Below, piece after piece: positions 1-10,532 of a DNA stretch of 64,000 nt. Position numbers and translations under genes: made by a program. Source of the DNA: an uncultured Pseudomonadales bacterium (GTDB taxonomy: Bacteria; Pseudomonadota; Gammaproteobacteria; Pseudomonadales; Azotimanducaceae). Below the pieces are notes generated by a model, which was not told the origin of the DNA, searched no databases, and worked only from the letters and a program-made list of their open reading frames with translations. The DNA lies in assembly GCA_951813295.1 (NCBI GenBank), contig CATOTI010000002.1, forward strand, positions 1,054,001 to 1,118,000, given 5' to 3'. Positions within the stretch are counted from its first letter, which is position 1. Each line of letters begins with the position of its first letter.

Positions 1-27
1 GTCGCCGGCAAAGATGAAGTACGTCAT
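1..27 (-). CDS. Start of the next cco gene (ccoQ or ccoP), cut by window edge
   Basis: An ATG on the minus strand at 27-25 overlaps the TGA stop of ccoO (26-24) in an ATGA arrangement. The nine visible codons read M-T-Y-F-I-F-A-G-D. Position after ccoN-ccoO implies the small subunit CcoQ or the di-heme subunit CcoP of the cbb3 oxidase, but nine residues cannot decide which. The assignment rests on synteny and the overlap only. Confidence 0.45.
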
Positions 28-644
28 GAGTCACCCCGCATCGTGCCGAGTATCTGGAGGTAAGCGATCAACGCATCGAGCTCCGTCAGCCCGGCGACCG
101 CTTCCGGGGCACCATCGATTACCGACTGCTCGTACGGGTGTCCAAGGAGCGTCAGCCCTTCGAGCCGCGCCGTCACGTCACCGGAGGCATTGGCCTCGCG
201 CTCCGCGAGCCACGGATAGCCCGGCATGATGGATTCGGGCACCACCGAGCGGGGATCCAACATGTGCAGGCGGTGCCATTCGTCGCTGTATTTTCCGCCA
301 ACCCGGTGAAGATCCGGCCCGGTTCGTTTCGAACCCCAGAGAAACGGTCGGTCGTAGACGAACTCACCCGCGTCGCTGAAGGGCCCGTAACGCTTGACCT
401 CGGCAACGAGCGGCCGGATTTGTTGGCTATGGCACGTCGAACAACCTTCGCGGACGTATACATCGCGTCCCAGAAGCTCGAGCGGCGAATAAACCCGCGT
501 CGATGCCGTTGGTGTCGCGAGCGACTCCTGGAAGAGACTCGGCAGTACTTGAACGAGCCCCCCGATCGCGGAGACGACGAGGATCCCGAAGATCATGAGC
601 CCGGCGTTGCTTTCGAACTTCTGATGTAGCTTGAGCGCGCTCAT
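24..644 (-). CDS. ccoO: cbb3-type cytochrome c oxidase subunit II (monoheme c)
   Basis: Monoheme cytochrome c subunit of the cbb3 oxidase, passing electrons from c-type cytochromes to the CcoN catalytic subunit at the cytoplasmic membrane. The 206-residue protein has one N-terminal membrane segment (about 14-36), a heme c site C68-S-T-C71-H72, and the family features QIRPL after the heme site and RTGPDL near residue 108. A methionine in the IMPGYPW stretch is the likely axial ligand. The ATG (644-642) overlaps the ccoN stop (643-641), so the two are translationally coupled, and its own stop overlaps the next cco gene. Confidence 0.95.
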   Translation of the reverse strand: MSALKLHQKFESNAGLMIFGILVVSAIGGLVQVLPSLFQESLATPTASTRVYSPLELLGRDVYVREGCSTCHSQQIRPLVAEVKRYGPFSDAGEFVYDRPFLWGSKRTGPDLHRVGGKYSDEWHRLHMLDPRSVVPESIMPGYPWLAEREANASGDVTARLEGLTLLGHPYEQSVIDGAPEAVAGLTELDALIAYLQILGTMRGDS

Positions 645-2095
645 GATGCCGCCACCGTTTCTGCCTCGAGCGGCGGACGCACGACGACCGTCGGCCTCCC
701 CGCGATCGTCGTGTAGAGGTTATAGGCCATCAACAGCGCACCAGCGAGGAAGACGCCTCCCGCCACGAGCCGCAACGCGTAGTAGGGCGCCGACGCAGCC
801 ATGATGTCGTTGAAGCTGTAGCGCAGTTCGCCGAGTTCATCGACGTTGAGCCAGAGGAGCCCCTGGGAAACCCCGGCGCCCCACATCGAGAGCACGTAAA
901 GCATCGTGCCGCCCAGCGCCAGGTAGAAGTGCCAATCGGCCAATCGGACGCTGTGGAGCGGGTGCCCCACCAGGCGCGGCACCAGGAAGTAGAACGTGCC
1001 GAACGTGATGAGCGCGTTCCAGCCAAGCGCGCCTGAATGCACGTGGCCGATCGTCCATTCGGTGAAGTGGCTGACCACATTGACGCTCTTGATCGACATC
1101 ATCGGCCCTTCGAACGTGGCGAGACCGTAAAACGCGAGCGAGAGCACGATGAACTTGATGGCGGGGTCCGTGCGCAATGTCTTCCACGACGCGCTCACGG
1201 TCATGACGCCGTTGACCATCGTGGCCCAGGACGGCGCGAGCAGCACGAGGCTCATCACCATGCCGAGGGACTGCACCCATTCTGGGATCGCGTTGTAGTG
1301 CAGGTGATGAGGCCCGGCCCAGATGTAGCTGTAAGTGAACGCCCAAAACGCGACGATCGAGAGTTTGTAGCTCCAGATCGGCCGACCCGCCTGCTTCGGC
1401 AGGAAGTAATACATCATGCCGAGGAAGCCACCGGTCAGCAGAAAACCCACCGCGTTGTGGCCGTACCACCACTGCACGATCGCGTCCTGCGCGCCCGCAT
1501 AAAGGGAATACGACTTGGTCCAGCTCACCGGGATCGAGAGGCTGTTCACGATATGCAGCATCGCGATCACGATGATCAAGGCCCCGTAGAACCAATTCGA
1601 TACGTAGATCGGCCGAATGGTTCGTTTAGCGATCGTGCCGAAGAAGACGACCCCGAAGCTCACCCAGAAGACGGCGATCGCGATGTCGAGCGGCCATTCG
1701 AGTTCCGCGTATTCCTTGCCCGCGTTCATACCGAGCAGAAGCGAAATGCCACCGACGAGGACCGTGACTTGCCAACCCCACGCCATGAACCAGGCGAGCC
1801 CCGATGCAAAGAGGCGCGTATGACACGTGCGCTGGACGGTGTAGAGCCCGGTCCCCATCAGCGCCGTGACGCCAAAACCGAAGACCACAGCGTTCGTGTG
1901 AAGCGTTCGAATTCGCCCGTAGGAAAGCCAGGATTGACCGAAGTCGAGGCTCGGCCAGACAAGCTGCGCCGCCGCGAGCAGCCCCGCCGCCATGCCGAGG
2001 ATCGCCCAGACGATCGACAAGGCCACCAACATTCGGACGATGTCATCGACGTACGGCTCATCGCGAGAAACGGCGTCATCGGCCATGCTCGTCAT
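641..2095 (-). CDS. ccoN: cbb3-type cytochrome c oxidase subunit I
   Basis: Catalytic subunit of the high-affinity terminal oxidase that reduces O2 to water and pumps protons. The multi-spanning protein carries the conserved histidines of the heme b, heme b3 and CuB sites: [10 protein letters not shown] near the N-terminus, [24 protein letters not shown] and [12 protein letters not shown]. The open frame reaches 2128, but the ATG at 2095-2093 overlaps the stop of the upstream Yip1 gene (2094-2092) as ATGA and gives a normal N-terminus (484 aa). It is followed directly by ccoO. This gene indicates respiration at low oxygen. Confidence 0.95.
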   Translation of the reverse strand: MTSMADDAVSRDEPYVDDIVRMLVALSIVWAILGMAAGLLAAAQLVWPSLDFGQSWLSYGRIRTLHTNAVVFGFGVTALMGTGLYTVQRTCHTRLFASGLAWFMAWGWQVTVLVGGISLLLGMNAGKEYAELEWPLDIAIAVFWVSFGVVFFGTIAKRTIRPIYVSNWFYGALIIVIAMLHIVNSLSIPVSWTKSYSLYAGAQDAIVQWWYGHNAVGFLLTGGFLGMMYYFLPKQAGRPIWSYKLSIVAFWAFTYSYIWAGPHHLHYNAIPEWVQSLGMVMSLVLLAPSWATMVNGVMTVSASWKTLRTDPAIKFIVLSLAFYGLATFEGPMMSIKSVNVVSHFTEWTIGHVHSGALGWNALITFGTFYFLVPRLVGHPLHSVRLADWHFYLALGGTMLYVLSMWGAGVSQGLLWLNVDELGELRYSFNDIMAASAPYYALRLVAGGVFLAGALLMAYNLYTTIAGRPTVVVRPPLEAETVAAS

Positions 2096-2697
2096 ACCCC
2101 CAACGCCGGGCCGACGCCCAGCACCCAAAGAAAGACGGTCAGACCCAAAAGGCTGACCGCCGCCACGAGTAAATAGCCGACGATGGCCGACGCCATCAGC
2201 ATGCCTTGCTCAGGGGTCGTACGAAGGACGACCGGTAACCCGCGGTAGAGCAGATACAAGCTCCAGATGATCGCCGGGACCAACACGAGCACCCCGAGGA
2301 ACACGTCGGGGTAGAGCTGGACCGCACTCGCTATCGACAGCGGCGCCGCGACGATCGTGAGCAGACTGAAATGAGCGCCGAGTTCATCGGTCGCGTCGTA
2401 CGTCACCGCCATCCAGCGGCTGATGATCGCGGCCGAGAAAAAGCCCATCAGCAGCACCGCGAAGTAGGCGATGGACACGTAGAGCCGCGTCGTATCGGTC
2501 AGCATCACCGCCTCGACCGTCCCGAGCCGCCAACCGTAGTTTCCCGTACCCACGTACGAGAACAGCGGCGGAAGGAGCGCAAGCCAGATAGCGCTCGTGA
2601 AGAACACCTGTATCGGGCGGGGTGTGTGCTCCGCTACGTCAGAAAAGACCTGACTGGGCGAAACGAGCGAACGAAGGGGAAGTAGAGCTTGAGCCAT
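2092..2697 (-). CDS. Yip1-domain integral membrane protein
   Basis: Roughly 200-residue membrane protein with about five hydrophobic segments and the N-terminal pattern of bacterial Yip1-domain (PF04893-like) proteins: a short amphipathic stretch, then [10 protein letters not shown] leading into the first helix. The function of bacterial Yip1 proteins is unknown. The frame opens at 2724. The ATG at 2697 is preferred because GCGGGA lies 6 nt upstream and because an inverted repeat (GCATTCC...GGAATGC, 2700-2722) would then lie in the leader. Its stop overlaps the ccoN start, so it is co-transcribed with the oxidase, an unusual partner. Confidence 0.8.
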   Translation of the reverse strand: MAQALLPLRSLVSPSQVFSDVAEHTPRPIQVFFTSAIWLALLPPLFSYVGTGNYGWRLGTVEAVMLTDTTRLYVSIAYFAVLLMGFFSAAIISRWMAVTYDATDELGAHFSLLTIVAAPLSIASAVQLYPDVFLGVLVLVPAIIWSLYLLYRGLPVVLRTTPEQGMLMASAIVGYLLVAAVSLLGLTVFLWVLGVGPALGV

Positions 2698-2798
2698 GCG
2701 CATTCCCGCAAAAACGGAATGCATGCTATTGAAAGCGGCGCACCACCCGATCTCAGGAAATTCCGATACCGCGGTAGGGGATTACCCTCAGTAAGGTT

Positions 2799-3467
2799 TC
2801 AGCTGGATCGTCGCAGGCGCTCCGCGATCTCGTCGAGCGAGCGAACGATCTCGTGGCCGAGCGCGCGCAGGGCGTCGTCCGGCTGCACCAGATCGGGGAC
2901 CTGAAAGACCGTCATTCCAGCACCGAGCGCCGAGCGGACGCCGTTCGGTGAATCCTCCATCGCCCAGGCTTCGCCCGGTGCGACCCCGAGCCGATCCGCG
3001 GCCGTGAGGTAAGGCTCGGGATGCGGCTTGCCGTTCGTCACTTGATCACCCGTCACCCGGGTGTCGAAAAAGTGCAGGAGACCCGCGAGCTCGAGTTTGC
3101 GGTTCGCCGTCGGCTCGCCGGTCGATGTCGCCAGCGCGACCGGCACGTCGAGCTCGACCGCGAGGTTCAAGAGCGTGAGCACACCGGACTTCTTCGGCGT
3201 CGGCTGGTGATGGACCCGCTCGTCGTAGTACTGACCCCACACCTCGCGCACCGCATCGGCCGGAAAATCGGGCCCATGCCCGTCGATCATGATCTGCCGT
3301 GAATCGCGCCCGGTCGTGCCGATGCACCGGTAGTAGGTCGGAATGTCGGGCTCGACACCGAGCTCGCGACAGGCGAACAGGAAACCATCCATCGCGATGC
3401 GCTCGGAATCGAGCAGCAGTCCATCCATGTCGAAGATGAGCGCACGGGGCCGTTGGATCGGCTTCAT
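2799..3467 (-). CDS. HAD-superfamily hydrolase (beta-phosphoglucomutase-like)
   Basis: A 222-residue HAD-IA phosphatase or phosphomutase. Motif I is DMDGLLLDSE (residues 13-22, nucleophile D13 and acid/base D15), motif II is ATSTG, motif III is the lysine in NGKPHPEPY, and motif IV is MEDSPNG. The alpha-helical cap lies between motifs I and II, as in beta-phosphoglucomutase and sugar phosphatases. The substrate cannot be read from sequence. It is not tightly coupled to either neighbour: aconitase ends upstream on the same strand with a short gap. Confidence 0.9.
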   Translation of the reverse strand: MKPIQRPRALIFDMDGLLLDSERIAMDGFLFACRELGVEPDIPTYYRCIGTTGRDSRQIMIDGHGPDFPADAVREVWGQYYDERVHHQPTPKKSGVLTLLNLAVELDVPVALATSTGEPTANRKLELAGLLHFFDTRVTGDQVTNGKPHPEPYLTAADRLGVAPGEAWAMEDSPNGVRSALGAGMTVFQVPDLVQPDDALRALGHEIVRSLDEIAERLRRSS

Positions 3468-3494
3468 CCGTGCGCCCTCGACACTGATCGGTAC

Positions 3495-6167
3495 CTACGC
3501 GGCATCCACGAGGTTGTTCAGCACGTACTGCAGAATGCCGCCGCTCTTGAAGTACTCGATCTCGTTGTCTGTATCGAGACGCGAGCGGACGTTCACCTTT
3601 GCCTCCGACCCGTCGGCCCGCTTGATCGTGAGCACGAGGGTCTGTCGAGGCTCGATCTCGGCACCGGCTTCGGGAAGGTCGATGTCGATGATCTCGTCAC
3701 CGATAAGACCAAGCGACTGGCGCGATTCGCCGTCTTCGAACTCGAGCGGCAGAACGCCCATGCCGATCAGATTCGACCGGTGGATGCGCTCGAAACTCTC
3801 GGCGATCACGGCCTTGACGCCAAGTAGCCGGGTGCCCTTGGCGGCCCAGTCGCGGCTCGATCCCGTGCCGTACTCCTTGCCCGCAAAGATGACGAGCGGC
3901 GTTTCCTCGCCCTGATAGCGTACGGCCGCGTCATAGATCGCAAGGGTTTCATCCGACGGAATGTGCTTCGTATAGCCACCCTCGACCCCGTCGACCATTT
4001 CGTTCTTGATGCGAATGTTGGCGAAAGTGCCACGCATCATGACTTCGTGGTTTCCGCGCCGTGATCCGTACGAGTTGAAGTCGACGACATCGACGCCACG
4101 CTGCTGAAGGTATTCTCCGGCCGGACTCGACGGCTGGATCGCACCGGCCGGCGAGATGTGGTCGGTGGTGACCGAATCACCCAAGAGCGCCAGGATCCGC
4201 GCGCCGCCGAGCTCCACAGGCTGATCGAGGCTTGCGCCCACCGAGAAGAAGGGCGGTTGTTTGATGTAGGAAGAGTCCTCCCAGGCATACGTCGCGTCGT
4301 CCTCGACCTCGATGGCCTGCCACGCTTCGGGACCTGAAAAGACGTCGGCGTACTGACGCTCGAACATCGATGCCGACACCTGATCGACCGCGTCGCGTAC
4401 CTCTTCATTGGACGGCCACACATCGCGCAGGAAGACGTCGTTGCCGTCCGCGTCTTGCGCGATCGGATCACTTTCGAGGTTGATTCGTGTCGTCCCGGCG
4501 ATTGCGAAGGCGACCACGAGCGGCGGTGACGCCAACCAGTTCGTGCGGACTTCCTGATGCACCCGACCTTCGAAGTTTCTGTTACCGGAGAGGACGGAAG
4601 AGACCACCAGGTCACCATCCTGAATCGCCGACGAAATCGGCTCCGGCAGCGGACCGGAGTTGCCGATGCAAGTCGTGCAGCCATAGCCGACGAGGTTGAA
4701 GCCGATCGCATCGAGCGAATCCTGCAGGCCCGTCGCCTCGAGATACTCCGTGACGACCTTCGAACCGGGCGCGAGGGATGTCTTCACCCAAGGCTTCACC
4801 TTCACGCCGCGCTCGATCGCTTTCTTCGCGACGATACCCGCGCCCAGCATTACGGCTGGATTCGAGGTGTTCGTACACGACGTAATCGCCGCAATGACGA
4901 CGTCGCCATGGCCGAGGTCGTAGTCGGTACCGGGCACCGAGACGCGCGCCTCGACATCGACACCACCCGTAAGCTTGAGGCCTTCGTCGAAAGTGCGATG
5001 CATCTCGGCAATGTCGACGCGGTCCTGCGGTCGTTTCGGCCCGGCCAGAGCCGGTCGGACGGAAGACAGGTCGAGTTCGAGCTGTGACGAATACACAGCT
5101 TCGATGGAAGGATCACGCCACATGCCCTGGGCCTTGGCGTACGCCTCGACCAACGCCACTGTCGCGGCGTCACGGCCGGAAAGCTCGAGATAGCGGATGG
5201 TTTCACCGTCGACCGGGAAGAATCCGCAGGTCGCACCGTATTCCGGCGCCATGTTGGCGATGGTCGCCCGATCGGCGAGCGGTAGATGATCGAGTCCGTC
5301 GCCGAAGAACTCGACGAATTTGCCGACGACGCCATGCGCCCGGAGCATTTCGACGACCCGTAGGACGAGATCTGTCGCAGTGATGCCTTCGCCCAGAGAG
5401 CCGTCCAGCCGGAATCCGACCACTTCCGGGATCAGCATCGAGATCGGCTGACCGAGCATCGCGGCTTCGGCTTCGATCCCACCGACGCCCCAGCCCAGGA
5501 CACCCAGGCCATTGACCATCGTCGTGTGGCTATCAGTCCCGACGAGCGTGTCGGGATAGGCGACGGTTCGACCGTCTTCTTCACGCGTCCAGACCGTCTT
5601 CGAGAGGTACTCGAGGTTCACCTGGTGGCAAATGCCGGTACCGGGCGGGACGACACGGAAGTTATCGAACGCGTTCTGACCCCAGCGGAGGAAACGATAC
5701 CGTTCACGGTTGCGTTCCATCTCGATCGAAACGTTGTCGGAGAAAGCAGTCGCATCACCAAAACGGTCGACCATCACGGAGTGGTCGATCACGAGATCGA
5801 CTGGTGAGAGCGGGTTGATGACCGACGGATCTTTTCCTGCCGCCACGACCGCCGCGCGCATCGCGGCGAGGTCCGCAACACCCGGCACGCCGGTAAAGTC
5901 CTGCATCAGGACGCGCGCCGGTCGATAGGCAATCTCCTTCGCTTCCGGTTGCTCATCGGCCCAGTTCGCGAGTGCCGTGATGTCTTCACGCTTGACCGTG
6001 TTGTCATCCTCGAATCGAAGTAGGTTCTCCAGCAAGATCTTCAGGGACATGGGCATCCGCGTGACGTCCCCGGCTCCCGCTGCCTGCGCCTCAGGCAGCC
6101 CGTAGTAGTCGTACTCGCGTCCCGCGATGGTTAGCGTTCGCTTCGATTGAAAACTGTCGCGACTCAT
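3495..6167 (-). CDS. acnA: Aconitate hydratase A
   Basis: Converts citrate to isocitrate via cis-aconitate in the TCA and glyoxylate cycles. The protein is 890 residues, as in the AcnA/IRP1 class. The three 4Fe-4S ligands are C431 ([10 protein letters not shown]) and C497/C500 (CTTCIGN), close to the E. coli AcnA positions. The swivelling domain, with [16 protein letters not shown], is C-terminal as in AcnA. The frame stays open to 6314, but the ATG at 6167 is preceded by GGGAGAG and gives the standard N-terminus MSRDSF. A potassium channel gene lies just upstream on the same strand. Confidence 0.97.
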   Translation of the reverse strand: MSRDSFQSKRTLTIAGREYDYYGLPEAQAAGAGDVTRMPMSLKILLENLLRFEDDNTVKREDITALANWADEQPEAKEIAYRPARVLMQDFTGVPGVADLAAMRAAVVAAGKDPSVINPLSPVDLVIDHSVMVDRFGDATAFSDNVSIEMERNRERYRFLRWGQNAFDNFRVVPPGTGICHQVNLEYLSKTVWTREEDGRTVAYPDTLVGTDSHTTMVNGLGVLGWGVGGIEAEAAMLGQPISMLIPEVVGFRLDGSLGEGITATDLVLRVVEMLRAHGVVGKFVEFFGDGLDHLPLADRATIANMAPEYGATCGFFPVDGETIRYLELSGRDAATVALVEAYAKAQGMWRDPSIEAVYSSQLELDLSSVRPALAGPKRPQDRVDIAEMHRTFDEGLKLTGGVDVEARVSVPGTDYDLGHGDVVIAAITSCTNTSNPAVMLGAGIVAKKAIERGVKVKPWVKTSLAPGSKVVTEYLEATGLQDSLDAIGFNLVGYGCTTCIGNSGPLPEPISSAIQDGDLVVSSVLSGNRNFEGRVHQEVRTNWLASPPLVVAFAIAGTTRINLESDPIAQDADGNDVFLRDVWPSNEEVRDAVDQVSASMFERQYADVFSGPEAWQAIEVEDDATYAWEDSSYIKQPPFFSVGASLDQPVELGGARILALLGDSVTTDHISPAGAIQPSSPAGEYLQQRGVDVVDFNSYGSRRGNHEVMMRGTFANIRIKNEMVDGVEGGYTKHIPSDETLAIYDAAVRYQGEETPLVIFAGKEYGTGSSRDWAAKGTRLLGVKAVIAESFERIHRSNLIGMGVLPLEFEDGESRQSLGLIGDEIIDIDLPEAGAEIEPRQTLVLTIKRADGSEAKVNVRSRLDTDNEIEYFKSGGILQYVLNNLVDAA

Positions 6168-6297
6168 AGCTCTCCCGCCGACGTCCCGTGAAAAAAGGCT
6201 GCGCATTTTACACACCCCGTCGCGAAGGATGACGGGAGTTCGGAGAAAGCGTTCCTTTCCGACGGCGCAAGAACGCACACCCGACGTGCACGTACCG

Positions 6298-7137
6298 CTA
6301 AGGGTCGCGCACATCCCCCGGCAAGATGATCCGCCGGTAGAGCGACGAGCCGCAGCGCCAGCAGAACGAAGCCTCTTCTACGTGGCCCTCGGCACTGCAT
6401 TCGGGGCACGAACGCTCCTCCTGGCCCTGCCGGCGCGAGGCTTGCGCGAGTTCGAAGGTGACGATCCCCGTCGGCACCGCGATGATCCCGTACCCGACCA
6501 CCATCAACGTCGAAGCGATCACCTGGCCGAGCGCCGTGACCGGCGATACGTCGCCATATCCAACGGTGGTCAAGGTCACGATGGCCCAGTACATGCTCGT
6601 CGGAATGCTCGTGAAGCCGCCCTCCTCACCTTCGACGATGTACATGATCGAACCAAAGATCACGACGAGCGCTAAGACCGACATCACGAACACGGTGATC
6701 TTGCGGCGGCTCTGGCGCAGCGCTCGAAGCAGGACTTCACTCTCACCGACGTAGCACGACAAGCGCAGTACGCGAAAGACGCGCAGAACCCGCAACACAC
6801 GCACGACCAGGAGCATGTGCGCGCCTGGGATGAAGAGCGCCAGAAACGTCGGGAGGATGCTCACGAGATCGACGATGCCGAAGAAGCTCTTCGCGTAGAG
6901 CCTCGGGCGGCCGATCGACCAGAGCCTGAGGCAGTACTCCACCAGGAAGAGACCGGTGAAGACCCATTCGGCGGTCTTGATCGCGCCGCCCCATTCTTCG
7001 TGCAGGCGGGGAATCGATTCGAGAAAGACGATCGCCACGCTCGTCAGGATCGCGACGATCAGAAAGACGTCGAAAAGCCGGCCCGCGCGCGTATTGGCTT
7101 CGAAGATCACTTCGCGGACCGTTTCGCGAGTACTCAA
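6298..7137 (-). CDS. Voltage-sensor type potassium channel with C-terminal zinc-ribbon motif
   Basis: A 279-residue six-transmembrane ion channel. S4 has arginines at every third position (R113-R126, [13 protein letters not shown]). The pore carries the selectivity filter TVGYGD (191-196), so potassium selectivity is expected. After S6 there is no long regulatory domain; instead C244-x2-C247 and C259-x2-C262 form a short zinc-ribbon-like tail. The family is Kv/KvAP-like (ion_trans). The tail is unusual for a bacterial Kv channel and may be regulatory or structural. Promoter elements probably lie in 7138-7244, shared with the divergent gene. Confidence 0.92.
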   Translation of the reverse strand: MSTRETVREVIFEANTRAGRLFDVFLIVAILTSVAIVFLESIPRLHEEWGGAIKTAEWVFTGLFLVEYCLRLWSIGRPRLYAKSFFGIVDLVSILPTFLALFIPGAHMLLVVRVLRVLRVFRVLRLSCYVGESEVLLRALRQSRRKITVFVMSVLALVVIFGSIMYIVEGEEGGFTSIPTSMYWAIVTLTTVGYGDVSPVTALGQVIASTLMVVGYGIIAVPTGIVTFELAQASRRQGQEERSCPECSAEGHVEEASFCWRCGSSLYRRIILPGDVRDP

Positions 7138-7244
7138 GGCGGTGCGTTCCTGAATCGACGGGGACTAGCGCCTGTGTAACGCAAAACCCGCCGCGCGGGA
7201 ACTCGAGCGATCCCTCCTGTCCCGGAACCGCCTAAGATCTCCCG

Positions 7245-7961
7245 ATGAGCGCGATCGATCTCCACGTGCAGTCAATGTTCAGCTTCGATGCCCACGGTCG
7301 TATCGACGGCACGAACGACTGGGTGGAACACCCGCTGGCGAAAGTGCACATCGCTTTCTCCGTAGACGCCGACAGACCCGCCGTACGGTTTGGCCAATCT
7401 ATCGACGATTCCGAACGTTGGTCGGCTCGGGTCGCGGAACTCGCCGCGTCGAATCCCCCGCCCAGCGATCAGGCATCGCTTATTCGCTGGCGCGATCAAC
7501 TTGCGCGCCTGCTTGAACCCCTCGGCACGTTCGAGATCAACGGCGGTCCGGCCTACGCGGCCGATCGCGTCCCGGATCAGCCACCCGCCGGAACGGCCCT
7601 GGTCACGCCGGGCAACACGGACGCGCTCGACCGCAACCACGCGGATTGGCGCGCAGACGTCCCCCACCAACAACCGATGGCCGTCGCTCTGCTCGGCGAG
7701 CACGCCGTCGCCGTGTGCGCGACTGTGCGCAAACCCCCAGCGCACGCGGGCGCAAAATTCGGATATCAAGCAGGCCTCGAAACGTCACCGAACGCACGCC
7801 GGCGCGGCTACGCGGTTCTCGCGGTCAATGCCTGGTGCCATGCCGTCGCGGCATCCGGATTCGTCCCCGTCTACAGCACGAGCTGGGACAACGTCGCGTC
7901 CCAGCGCGTCGCGCGGCGATGTGATCTGCGTTTTCTCGGCAGCGACATCAGTGTCATCTGA
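7245..7961 (+). CDS. GNAT-fold N-acetyltransferase-like protein
   Basis: A 238-residue protein. The C-terminal third resembles the end of a GNAT domain: SPNARRRGYAVLAVNAW corresponds to the acetyl-CoA pyrophosphate-binding R/Q-x-x-G/A loop and helix, followed by a beta strand and STSWDNVASQRVARR, typical of the last GNAT helix. The N-terminal 140 residues are family-specific, so the acceptor substrate is unknown. Its stop (7959-7961) overlaps the GTG start of the next gene by 11 nt, so the two form one transcription unit. Confidence 0.7.
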   Translation: MSAIDLHVQSMFSFDAHGRIDGTNDWVEHPLAKVHIAFSVDADRPAVRFGQSIDDSERWSARVAELAASNPPPSDQASLIRWRDQLARLLEPLGTFEINGGPAYAADRVPDQPPAGTALVTPGNTDALDRNHADWRADVPHQQPMAVALLGEHAVAVCATVRKPPAHAGAKFGYQAGLETSPNARRRGYAVLAVNAWCHAVAASGFVPVYSTSWDNVASQRVARRCDLRFLGSDISVI

Positions 7962-8442
7962 TCGACGAATTCACATCATCGGTCCCGGCGGAGCGGGCAA
8001 GACCTACGCCGCTCGGGCACTGGCGCGACGTCACGACCTCCCCGTTTGCCATCTCGACGACATTTTTTGGCAGCAACCGGTCGGCTCCCCCAACAATGAA
8101 CCGGCTCCCGAGAGCGCCCGAAACGATCGACTGGCCGCCTTCGCTGCGGGCGAGCGATGGATCATCGAAGGGGTCTACACCGCCTGGGTCGAAGTCGCCC
8201 TCTCAAATGCAACGAACATCTACTTCATCGACGCACCGCGTTGGCTGCGCCAATGTCGTGTCCTTCGACGTGCTTTCACAGACAGCGACCCCTGGCGAAA
8301 CACGTTTGAAATGCTGCGCTACAACCACCGCTGGGATGCCGACAAGCGCCCCAAGGCGCTGAAGCGCCTCGCCCCTTACGCGGGCAAGTTCGAACGGCTG
8401 ACAGCCGATGAGCTGCTGCGGCGCGATCTCGCCGGCCCATAA
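7951..8442 (+). CDS. P-loop nucleotide kinase, adenylate-kinase-like (FlaR/topology-modulation type)
   Basis: A 163-residue small P-loop ATPase. The N-terminus has Walker A GPGGAGKT, followed by LPVCHLDDIFWQ, characteristic of 'topology modulation'/FlaR-like adenylate kinase relatives. The lid-like part includes WLRQCRVLRRAFTDS. The GTG start at 7951 lies inside the upstream acetyltransferase gene (11-nt overlap), and the frame is closed off by the terminator at 8448. The substrate is not predictable; members of this group are annotated as AAA-family ATPases or shikimate-kinase-like proteins. Confidence 0.8.
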   Translation: MSSDRRIHIIGPGGAGKTYAARALARRHDLPVCHLDDIFWQQPVGSPNNEPAPESARNDRLAAFAAGERWIIEGVYTAWVEVALSNATNIYFIDAPRWLRQCRVLRRAFTDSDPWRNTFEMLRYNHRWDADKRPKALKRLAPYAGKFERLTADELLRRDLAGP

Positions 8443-8447
8443 AGTGA

Positions 8448-8477
8448 AAGGCCGGGAAGCTCGCACTTCCCGGCCTT
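8448..8477. terminator. Hairpin between convergent genes
   Basis: A perfect 12-bp stem (AAGGCCGGGAAG at 8448-8459 and CTTCCCGGCCTT at 8466-8477) with a 6-nt loop lies exactly between the convergent kinase gene (ends 8442) and hsp20 (ends 8500). U-tracts are short on both sides, so it is a plausible bidirectional terminator of moderate strength. Confidence 0.75.
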
Positions 8478-8499
8478 GTCAGGGCGTCATCCGGTCGAG

Positions 8500-8919
8500 T
8501 TATTCGACGTCGATCGAGATCGTCCGGCCGCCGTTCCCGTCACGCTTCGCAACTCGAACGGTGATCACGCCGTCTTTGGCGCTTGCCTTGATCGAGTCTG
8601 CATCGGCATCCCGCGGCAGACGGAAGCTGCGCGTGAACTTGCCGTAACGACGCTCGTTACGGTGCAGCTGACCAAAGTCGTCCGACGCTTCGAGTTTGCG
8701 CTCACCGCTGATGTGCAGGACACCTTCTTCGAGCGAGACCGTCACCTCTTTGGGGTCGACCGCCGGCAACTCGACGTCGACAGCATAGGCATCGTCGGTC
8801 TCACGGATGTCGACCAACGGACGCCAGTCGTGCGCCGGCTCGTTCAGATAACGCGTTTGGCCGTAACGGCCGAAGATTTCGTCGATTTCTCGGAATGGAT
8901 TCCATCGAACAACGTGCAT
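8500..8919 (-). CDS. Small heat-shock protein Hsp20/alpha-crystallin family
   Basis: A 139-residue ATP-independent holdase chaperone. An N-terminal MHVVRWNPFREIDEIF segment typical of class A bacterial Hsp20 precedes the alpha-crystallin domain (about 33-135), with PAVDPKEVTVSLEEGVLHISGER and the strand GVITVRVAKR. The ATG at 8919 has a strong AGGAGGAG site a few bases upstream. The C-terminal I-x-I motif is replaced by ISID. It faces the preceding gene across a hairpin terminator and is divergent from phoD. Confidence 0.95.
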   Translation of the reverse strand: MHVVRWNPFREIDEIFGRYGQTRYLNEPAHDWRPLVDIRETDDAYAVDVELPAVDPKEVTVSLEEGVLHISGERKLEASDDFGQLHRNERRYGKFTRSFRLPRDADADSIKASAKDGVITVRVAKRDGNGGRTISIDVE

Positions 8920-8944
8920 CTCGATTCTCCTCCTGGGGGACAAT

Positions 8945-10525
8945 GTGCAATTCAGATGCCTCGTAGATAACGCTGCACAAGGGTTTTCAAAGATCTTGAA
9001 TTCAAAAAAGTTAACCCCAGTCGCGACCACCCCCACGAATATCAACCGACGTCGATTTTTCGCGCTGAGCGGTGCCGGACTCGCGCTCGGACTACCCGGT
9101 TGCGGCACCGTCGCGACGCAACAGACGAGTCCTTTCCGCCACGGCGTCTCGAGCGGCGACCCGCTCGCCGACCGCGTCGTGATCTGGACGCGGATCTCGA
9201 CCGATGTGGAACGCGACGCGGTCGACGTTGCCTGGCAGGTTTCCACATCAGGTCGCGTCGTCCGGGAAGGCGCCACGACCACCACCGCCGCGAGCGACTG
9301 GACCCTCAAGGTCGATGTCGACGGGCTCACGCCGGCCACGGACTACACCTACACGTTCACCGCCCTCGGGCACGAGTCGGTCATCGGGCAAACACGCACG
9401 TTGCCAACCGATGGGACCGCGCCCGTCCGGCTCGCCGTCACATCGTGCTCCAACTGGATCGCCGGGCATTTCAATGCATACGCGTCGATCGCCGCAATCG
9501 ATGTCGACGCGGTCATTCATCTGGGCGACTACCTCTACGAATACGGCAACGAACGCGCCGCTGGCGAGCGACGTCACGACCCGGACCACGAAATCGTGAC
9601 GCTCGACGACTATCGCAAGCGACACGCCCAGTACAAAACCGACCCAGCGCTCATGCGCCTCCACGCCCGCCATCCCATGATCGCTGTCTGGGACGATCAC
9701 GAGAGCGCTAACAATTCGTGGAGAGACGGCGCGCAGAATCACCAGACCGAAGAAGGCGACTGGGCGGTGCGCAAAGCGGCGGCTATCCAGGCTTACTTCG
9801 AGTGGATGCCCATTCGGGGCTTTCCCACCGAACCCGAGGCGAGGATCTTTCGGCGCTTTCGATTCGGCGACGTCGTCGATCTCCACATGCTCGACACGAG
9901 GCTCTACGGACGCGACCAGCAGGCAACGCGAGGCGATGCACAAACCATCAACGATCCCGCACGCACGATCCTCGGCAGCGAACAGCGAACCTGGCTGACC
10001 GCCGGACTCGCTGACCACGGCGGCCGCTGGCAGGTCATCGGCAACCAACTCATGATGGGCCAGCTCACCTACCCTGATCGGGTGGTGTTGAACCCGGATC
10101 AATGGGACGGCTATCCGATGAGTCGCCGCGCCATCTTCGACGCAGCGAGCGTGAACGACATCGACAAGCTCGTCGTCATCACGGGTGACATCCACTCGTC
10201 CTGGGCCGTCGAGCTTTCCCGCGACCCCTACGCCGACGTGCCCGAGCGAATCGGTGTCGAATGCATCACCCCATCGGTCACGTCACCGTCCGCTCGTGAG
10301 CGAAGTGTGGCGCTCGAACGTGAACGCCGGTTGATCGACGAACTCCCACACGTGGCCTTCGTCGATCAGACACATCACGGCTACCTGCTCCTCGAAATCG
10401 AAGAAAATCAGACCGTTGCGGAGTGGTGGTTCAATCCATCAGTCGATGCGCCGAGCGATGCGCAATATCTCGCGGCGCGCTACGTGACGCGGGGCGACAA
10501 GCGGCTCGAGCGACTGCCGAGCTGA
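8945..10525 (+). CDS. phoD: PhoD-like alkaline phosphatase, Tat-exported
   Basis: Secreted metallophosphatase or phosphodiesterase of the PhoD family. The Tat signal NRRRFFALSGAG starts near residue 35 of the longest frame, so the GTG at 8945 gives a long n-region; a TTG at 8996 is an alternative. A PhoD_N domain (HGVSSGDPLADRVVIWTRIS) is followed by the catalytic domain with metal-binding signatures SCSNW, HLGDYLYEYG, WDDHESANNSW and GDIHSSWAVEL. About 500 mature residues is normal. It likely releases phosphate from phosphate esters in the periplasm. No pho box was identified by eye. Confidence 0.93.
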   Translation: MQFRCLVDNAAQGFSKILNSKKLTPVATTPTNINRRRFFALSGAGLALGLPGCGTVATQQTSPFRHGVSSGDPLADRVVIWTRISTDVERDAVDVAWQVSTSGRVVREGATTTTAASDWTLKVDVDGLTPATDYTYTFTALGHESVIGQTRTLPTDGTAPVRLAVTSCSNWIAGHFNAYASIAAIDVDAVIHLGDYLYEYGNERAAGERRHDPDHEIVTLDDYRKRHAQYKTDPALMRLHARHPMIAVWDDHESANNSWRDGAQNHQTEEGDWAVRKAAAIQAYFEWMPIRGFPTEPEARIFRRFRFGDVVDLHMLDTRLYGRDQQATRGDAQTINDPARTILGSEQRTWLTAGLADHGGRWQVIGNQLMMGQLTYPDRVVLNPDQWDGYPMSRRAIFDAASVNDIDKLVVITGDIHSSWAVELSRDPYADVPERIGVECITPSVTSPSARERSVALERERRLIDELPHVAFVDQTHHGYLLLEIEENQTVAEWWFNPSVDAPSDAQYLAARYVTRGDKRLERLPS

Positions 10526-10532
10526 CGTGCGA

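Noticed and set aside
1037..2176. Long plus-strand frame opposite ccoN (379 aa)
   Set aside because: Composition is that of an antisense shadow in high-GC DNA; ccoN on the other strand has all conserved motifs.
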